DNA of 11,272 nt from the NCBI GenBank assembly GCA_003833135.1, contig QZLH01001213.1, positions 24,391 through 35,662 on the forward strand, given 5' to 3'. Shown here in pieces: positions 7,262 through 11,272 of the stretch. The translations under genes and the position numbers were made by a program. The notes beneath the pieces were generated by a model. It saw only the letters and a list, made by a program, of their open reading frames with translations. It was not told the origin of the DNA and did no database searches. Each line of letters starts with the position of its first letter. Positions within the stretch are counted from its first letter, which is position 1. This DNA is from Oehlia diaphana. Its lineage: Eukaryota > Glomeromycota > Glomeromycetes > Glomerales > Glomeraceae.

Positions 7262-7743
7262 ATAGTCATATAAAGTATTCTATGCTCCATTTAATATTTA
7301 AAATGTACAGGACTTCTCCAGCAGTGTTATGGTGTACATTAAGATTATAATATTCTTTAAAACCTTTAAAGAATTACTATCTATATAATTATTAAAAGCA
7401 CCTGTTGAATTTACTGTCAACTAACAATATTGTAATAAAATATTATCGCAGGACGAATTAAATTTTTGGTTTTCTAATTTTTTACAAAAATTATGTTTTG
7501 AATCTTTTATAATTCACGTTTGAATTTTTCAAATATGATAAAAGTTTATAAGGTTTTTCACCTTCATCGTTTTAATAGAATTAAACATTCTAAATATGAA
7601 CATATTATAATTACATTTTAAATTTCAATACTGATAAAACTTTCGTAATGTTTATTCTCTGATTTGGATAAGATTTTTATTAAATAAGCCAAACTAGATT
7701 CTTCAAATTATATTAAATTTGTACAATAGTTTCTAAATAATAT
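7262..7743. other. AT-rich intergenic stretch, no gene seen
   Basis: This stretch holds no open frame with family likeness and no RNA gene. A small AATGTAC...GTACATT inverted pair near 7303-7341 is the only structure noticed, and it is too short to interpret. Confidence 0.5.
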
Positions 7744-7777
7744 TAATTTTAGCCGGAATGGTAATTTTGATCAGAAT
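7744..7777 (+). repeat. Two 16-bp direct repeats of a dispersed TAATTTT..GAAT motif
   Basis: TAATTTTAGCCGGAAT at 7744-7759 and TAATTTTGATCAGAAT at 7762-7777 are each two changes away from TAATTTTGGCCAGAAT at 10475-10490, which itself has an inverted partner at 10498-10513. This is probably debris of one dispersed inverted-repeat element. The first repeat supplies the stop codon of the truncated BTB frame. Confidence 0.5.
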
Positions 7778-7922
7778 GAAAATTAAATAAATCTTCAAAT
7801 AGACTATTATAGAATTTCGAGCTTTGGCCTTCTCCAGCATGAATAATAACGTCATATCCAATTTCTGTTTCAAAAAGTTTTTCATAGTCGCTAGATAATT
7901 CTGCCAAAAATTTTGAAGACAT
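7749..7922 (-). pseudogene. Truncated duplicate of the BTB gene's first exon
   Basis: This is a 57-codon open frame. Its first 32 residues, from MSSKFLAELSSDYEKL to IIHAGEG, are identical to the start of the BTB gene at 10209. After that the sequence turns into unrelated QSSKFYNSLFEDLF... and stops. The homology break is at 7828, corresponding to 10115. Over the roughly 95 shared coding bases only two differ, and both are synonymous. The rest of the BTB domain, BACK and TLDc are absent, so no working BTB protein is possible. It could be transcribed from the copied promoter, but a function for the short peptide is not supported. Confidence 0.85.
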
Positions 7923-8089
7923 GTTTTTTTAATGTAAAAATAAAAAAAGGAATAAATTTTAAATTTGAAAGCCGTAGCTTAATTTAAATAATTTTTATGT
8001 CGATCGCGTATTTTGTGCACCATGGATTTCTAGAAACAGTTACTGCATTCATTTTTTTTAAGTTATGTGACAAATTATTACGAGTGTCC
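7923..8089 (-). promoter_or_regulatory. Duplicated 5' flank of the BTB gene (copy)
   Basis: This corresponds to 10210-10383 upstream of the intact BTB gene, with small gaps and scattered substitutions. Shared blocks include TAGCTT-ATTTAAATAATTT, ATGTCGAT, the TTACTGCA region, CATTTTTTTTAA and ATGTGACAAATTA. The likeness ends at about 8089 (CGAGTGTCC against CGAATATCC). The ATTTAAAT block may be TATA-like. A 79-codon minus-strand frame crossing this region (7984-8223) is treated as chance. Confidence 0.65.
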
Positions 8090-8145
8090 AAAAATAGAAG
8101 TATTATTGTTAAGTTGTTAAGTACTACGCAAAAGTCACATAATTG

Positions 8146-8192
8146 TGATATCAAAAATCTTAAATGATCAAAAAATCTCAAATGATGCATCA
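8146..8192 (+). repeat. Short direct repeats TGAT..AAAAATCT.AAA with palindrome TGATGCATCA
   Basis: Units starting at 8146, 8165 and 8183 share TGAT. The first two share AAAAATCT-AAA at a 19-bp offset, and the third is the 10-bp palindrome TGATGCATCA. It lies just beyond the duplicated BTB flank. Meaning unknown. Confidence 0.4.
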
Positions 8193-8456
8193 CAAGTTTG
8201 TTTATAATTATGTAAACTTGCATTTTTTTACACTGTATTTACTGTATTTCATTTATTAAATTCACTAATCTCTTATGACTTACTACTTATTAATAAAACA
8301 AATTAAAAGAAATAAATGCGTTAAACACAAGTTGTTAATAAACAATTTGCTATCTATAAAATCATTTTTTTACATTAATATCGATAAAATTTTATAATTT
8401 AATGTCTTTTTGAACGTATAAGTAGTAAAAGCTGAAAAAAATAAAGCACTTAAATG

Positions 8457-8590
8457 TAGTGCTTCGATCCGGATGAAATCCGTCATCCGGATGGAACACC
8501 AATTTAATCCGGATGAAAACTGTTATTAAAACGAAAATCCGGATAAAAAAAATTATTCCAGAAAATCCAGTCCTACCATTAAATGTACTA
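8457..8590. mobile_element. Candidate small hAT-like element with four ATCCGGAT palindromes
   Basis: The body carries the self-complementary octamer ATCCGGAT at 8467, 8485, 8507 and 8537, an obvious compositional island in AT-rich DNA. It begins TAGTGC and ends GTACTA, a short imperfect inverted end, and CTTAAATG occurs exactly on both sides (8449-8456 and 8591-8598), which would be an 8-bp hAT-type duplication. An alternative right edge near 8575-8577 (CCAGTCCTA) is possible, and the flanking TTAAATGTACTA repeats (8579 and 8592) could instead be a simple tandem duplication. The octamer island is certain; the element boundaries are not. Confidence 0.45.
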
Positions 8591-8687
8591 CTTAAATGTA
8601 CTAATAAATTTTTATCTTGTGAAAAATCATTTTATCCATTCTAATAAATTCATTAGTTTGTCTTTTTTAAAAGATTCTCATAAGTTT

Positions 8688-8693
8688 TTTATT
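8688..8693 (-). terminator. Possible polyadenylation signal of the BTB gene
   Basis: AATAAA on the minus strand lies about 65 bases past the BTB stop codon. In DNA this AT-rich such a hexamer is common by chance. Confidence 0.25.
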
Positions 8694-8755
8694 AAAAAAA
8701 AAATTAAATATATATTGGCCTTATTCAATCAGTAAAATAATCTATACATATAAAC

Positions 8756-10209
8756 TTATTTCTTAATTATTTGAAATACTTCATAATCTTCTACTATAAA
8801 ATTTTCTGTATTTCCTATGATGTTAGGATAAGCAATTCCAAAATGACTATTCTTAATAGACTTATTATTTATACATAAGAATAAATTACTCATAGTTGGT
8901 CCGTAAATATTACAAAAATCAGCATACTTCCGATTATTAACATAGCTTATTTTTGAAGTAGAAATATTTTTTCCATTTGTAAAATTAAAGATAAAGCTAT
9001 CTGTTGTATTATTCCAAACAGAATCACCATTCCAATCAAGTGGATTATACCCTCCAATTATTTGTGTGGAATTTTTAATTTTTGCTATCCAAATAGTAGC
9101 TCCTTTATTGTCACAATGAAAAGATCTAGCATCAACTCCATCTTGACTTGAGCGATATAATAACTTGAAATCATAGGGATTATTTTCTCTATTATAATGT
9201 GAAGTATTTTTTTTATCAATCCACGAAGCAAAAAGAGGAAGATGACCCGATTTATCATATTTTAAATTTGGCTTTCTTGAAGGTGGTAAATCAATTTTAG
9301 ATCTCATATTAGGAACTATATGAAATTCCAAAAGATCATGAATTAAATCCTGTGGTAAGATGTCTTTGCAACAATAAACTTTGTAAAAGAAATCTGCAGG
9401 TTCAATATCATAAAATCGAATTAAAGGAATAAATTTGTATAATTCCCTTTTAACTCTTATAATATCTTCTTTACTACATTTTGTTGAATCAACCTTAATA
9501 TTTTGTTGGGCAAAACACCATTTTAATAAATTCTCCCAAATTACAATTTCATCTATATTTAAGTCATCTCTTTTTAATAATAATTCTAATAAAGGAGCTT
9601 TTAAATTAATAAATTTATCAGAGTAGAATAAAATTTTAGGTACTTCACAAATTTTTTCAAGACAAAAATTCCATAAATCCGTAAATGTTTCATGTTGATA
9701 AAATTTTTCAAAAATTCCAATTAGATTTTGTTGTAAAAATTCAGTTTTATGTTCAATTAAAAATTCTTGAATGTGGGAAACTAACGAATTGATATTTAAC
9801 TCATCCACAGCTATTAACAACTCTAATACATCAGGACCTTGTAAATTCTTTAATTCAATATTTCCACAATAAATGAATCTAAATAAAGATAACAATTAGA
9901 AATATTTGAATCATATGAAATAAAAAAATTTATCATAAATTATTAAAATTATTACCTAAGAATAATATTAAATAATTGGGGTGAAATATTTGATTTTTTA
10001 AAAATAAATTTTCCATCTCTTTTCTCAACCCATTCATTAGAAAATGCAGCACGGAAATATTGAGACCTAATACACAAAATATTTGAATGAGCATGAATTT
10101 CCTTCGAATTATGTCCTTCTCCAGCATGAATAATAACATCATATCCAATTTCTGTTTCAAAAAGTTTTTCATAGTCGCTAGATAATTCTGCTAAAAATTT
10201 TGAAGACAT
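8756..10209 (-). CDS. BTB-BACK-TLDc domain protein, two exons, 458 residues
   Basis: The exons are 10209-9956 and 9878-8756, joined over a 77-bp GT-AG intron (donor GTAATA, acceptor TTTAG) that splits the codon of Arg85. The combined 1377 bases are open. Residues about 15-120 form a BTB/POZ fold (YDVIIHAGEG, EIHAHSNILCIRSQYFRAAF, then FIYCGNIEL and LELLIAVDELNI across the splice). Residues about 120-225 look like a BACK helical region (LWNFCLEKI, WENLLKWCFAQ). Residues about 280-456 form a TLDc domain (LLYRSSQDG, GGYNPLDWNGD, SFIFNF, DYEVFQI). BTB-BACK proteins often act as Cullin-3 ubiquitin-ligase adaptors, and TLDc domains are linked to oxidative-stress protection and V-ATPase binding; which applies here is unknown. 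The family is greatly expanded in Rhizophagus. No signal peptide or membrane segment is seen. The start at 10209 is supported by the conserved MSSKFLAELSSDYEKL opening found again in the duplicate. Confidence 0.93.
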
Positions 10210-10383
10210 GTTATAAAAATAAAAAAAAAGGAAAAAATTTTGTTTGAAAGGAATGAAGACTGTAGCTTTATTTAAATAATTTCATGTCGATTGTGTAGTT
10301 TGTGTACCATGAATTACTAGAAATAGTTACTGCAAATTTGTCATTCATTTTTTTTAAAGTCATGTGACAAATTACGAATATCC
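10210..10383 (-). promoter_or_regulatory. 5' flank of the BTB gene, conserved in the duplicate copy
   Basis: This is the likely promoter and 5' leader. A TTTATTTAAATAA block about 60-70 bases before the ATG is TATA-like and survives in the copy at about 7979-7992. Conservation with the copy extends to 10383 and stops there, so it marks the extent of the duplicated segment and not necessarily the promoter's edge. Confidence 0.45.
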
Positions 10384-10956
10384 TGCGGATTTTTATACAA
10401 GGTATTAATATAATTCAAGGACATAATTTATAATTGTTTTAAGAATACACATGAAAAAAATGCGATTGAAATTTTAATTTTGGCCAGAATTAAACATAAT
10501 TCCGGCCAAATTTATAAATTTATTATCAAATAATCTTTTTTTAAGGTTAATCCCAACCCATTTATGAGCCTATTGTGCTCATTGTAATAAATTAATTACC
10601 TAAAATATTAGATTGATTAGACTCAAACTCATGAAAACACCTCATTCAAATTATTTAGAAATTACTGTACAAGTATTTCAAGTAAATTTACAATATATAA
10701 TTTTAGAAATAAGTATAAAATTTTATAATATTTATAATTCATTGTGATATATACAGTAAGTTTACTTATAGAATATTAAAGAAGTAATTTCATTAATAAA
10801 ATAAGTGTTTACTATAGAAACTTTATTGTGCGATAAGTGATGCGTGTCAGATATCAGACGTGACTCGAAAAATCGCAAATAAATGAATTAATTCAATAAT
10901 TTGGAGATGTGTACAGTACTTGAATTTGATATACGAAATACTTTTGCAACAAGTTT
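10384..10956. other. AT-rich intergenic stretch, one inverted repeat, no gene
   Basis: This stretch contains the inverted repeat at 10476-10513 and otherwise plain AT-rich DNA. The minus-strand frame at 10888-11121 overlaps its right end but runs through the terminal repeat of the element at 10957-11257, so it is not called as a gene. Confidence 0.5.
10476..10513. repeat. 16-bp inverted repeat, AATTTTGGCCAGAATT type
   Basis: AATTTTGGCCAGAATT (10476-10491) and AATTCCGGCCAAATTT (10498-10513) are inverted with two mismatches around a six-base spacer. The unit is related to the direct repeats at 7744-7777. It could be a very small foldback element or a protein-binding dyad. Confidence 0.6.
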
Positions 10957-11257
10957 AGGCCACACAAATTCAATTATTCGGTTCACGTAACATTGAAATT
11001 TAAAATCGACCCGGGGTTTATTGTTTATTAACAAAAAAAGTTTATATATAAAATCGTGACAACTGATTGGTTGGCTTTTAAAGGGGAGGAATTTATTTTC
11101 GCCCCAAAAGTTCTCAGCCACGTGATAAACTTACCCGCCAATAAAATTACGTTCTGATCACGTGATAAACTTTTTACATATAAACTTTTTTTTGTTGAAA
11201 TTTGAAAAAGTGACCCGGCCGGGTGAAGTGAACCGAAAAATCGAATTTGTGTGGCCT
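10957..11257. mobile_element. Inverted-repeat miniature element, about 301 bp
   Basis: The left end, starting AGGCCACACAAATTCAATTA at 10957, and the complement of the right end, starting AGGCCACACAAATTCGATTT from 11257, match at 28 of 30 bases, ending in CGGTTCAC on both sides. No clear target duplication could be fixed, so the superfamily is left open. The interior holds two direct copies of CACGTGATAAACTT (11119 and 11159) and the perfect palindrome ACCCGGCCGGGT (11213-11224). It has no coding capacity; an overlapping minus-strand frame translates the left terminal repeat and is judged spurious. Confidence 0.75.
11119..11172 (+). repeat. Two direct copies of CACGTGATAAACTT, 40 bp apart
   Basis: These are exact 14-base repeats at 11119-11132 and 11159-11172, each starting with the palindromic E-box core CACGTG. 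They lie inside the inverted-repeat element. They could be transposase or bHLH-type factor sites; nothing in the window decides this. Confidence 0.6.
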
Positions 11258-11272
11258 TAGGGAGTTATTAAT

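Noticed and set aside
7313..7323. CTTCTCCAGCA shared with the BTB first exon, as a further BTB fragment
   Set aside because: The match is only 11 bases and the flanking sequence shows no further likeness, so chance is sufficient.
7984..8223. 79-codon minus-strand frame
   Set aside because: It overlaps the duplicated BTB 5' flank. The matching flank of the intact gene does not keep this frame.
9435..9626. 63-codon plus-strand frame
   Set aside because: It is antisense to the BACK region of the BTB gene.
9933..10172. 79-codon minus-strand frame in another phase of BTB exon 1
   Set aside because: It is a shadow of the correct frame. The BTB motifs and the splice junction support the frame starting at 10209.
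10888..11121. 77-codon minus-strand frame
   Set aside because: Its middle is a translation of the left terminal repeat of the element at 10957-11257, and it has no family likeness.

Overview
The window looks like nuclear DNA of an arbuscular mycorrhizal fungus, most likely Rhizophagus or a close relative in Glomeromycotina. The evidence is very AT-rich DNA, short GT-AG introns (66-89 bp), a kinase of the lineage-expanded Rhizophagus family (motifs NFANWTSGN, EWIPYN, YGISQNP, YGVMPYVAPE), a BTB-BACK-TLDc gene, and many small non-autonomous DNA transposons. The organism call rests on recalled family resemblance, not on a search.

Layout, left to right. Positions 1-874 hold two copies of a hAT-type miniature element flanking a 560-bp pyrimidine-only tract. 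Positions 1524-1876 hold a frameshifted relic of another kinase gene's N-terminus (minus strand). Positions 3093-6510 hold one six-exon kinase-like gene (minus strand). Positions 6750-7258 hold a candidate PIF/Harbinger-like miniature element. Positions 7749-8089 hold a truncated duplicate of the start and promoter of the BTB gene. Positions 8457-8590 hold a small hAT-like candidate rich in the palindrome ATCCGGAT. Positions 8756-10209 hold an intact two-exon BTB-BACK-TLDc gene (minus strand), and its 5' flank is the source or sister of the duplicate. Positions 10957-11257 hold a further inverted-repeat element. The long gaps between these are AT-rich with no convincing genes.

The most unusual object is the kinase gene. 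Five consecutive exons each carry a kinase N-lobe (beta1 to helix C). Exons 2-5 also begin with the previous unit's beta4-beta5 strands and a CxxC...CxxC zinc-ribbon-like segment. Only the sixth exon supplies a C-lobe, which has HRD, DMG and APE. All five introns are phase 0 and cut each module at the same point, so any of exons 1-5 can be joined in frame to exon 6 to make one whole kinase fold. Exon 5, which has the best glycine loop and the VALK lysine, carries a one-base expansion of an A run that ends the frame four codons later. Skipping exon 5 restores an open frame of 866 residues. This may be a splice-selectable N-lobe array, a decaying tandem exon duplication, or an assembly error at one homopolymer.

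The BTB gene and the kinase belong to two of the largest families in these fungi. The duplicated first-exon fragment, the kinase relic and the miniature elements show an accessory region shaped by local duplication and transposition. Nothing links the two genes as one pathway.
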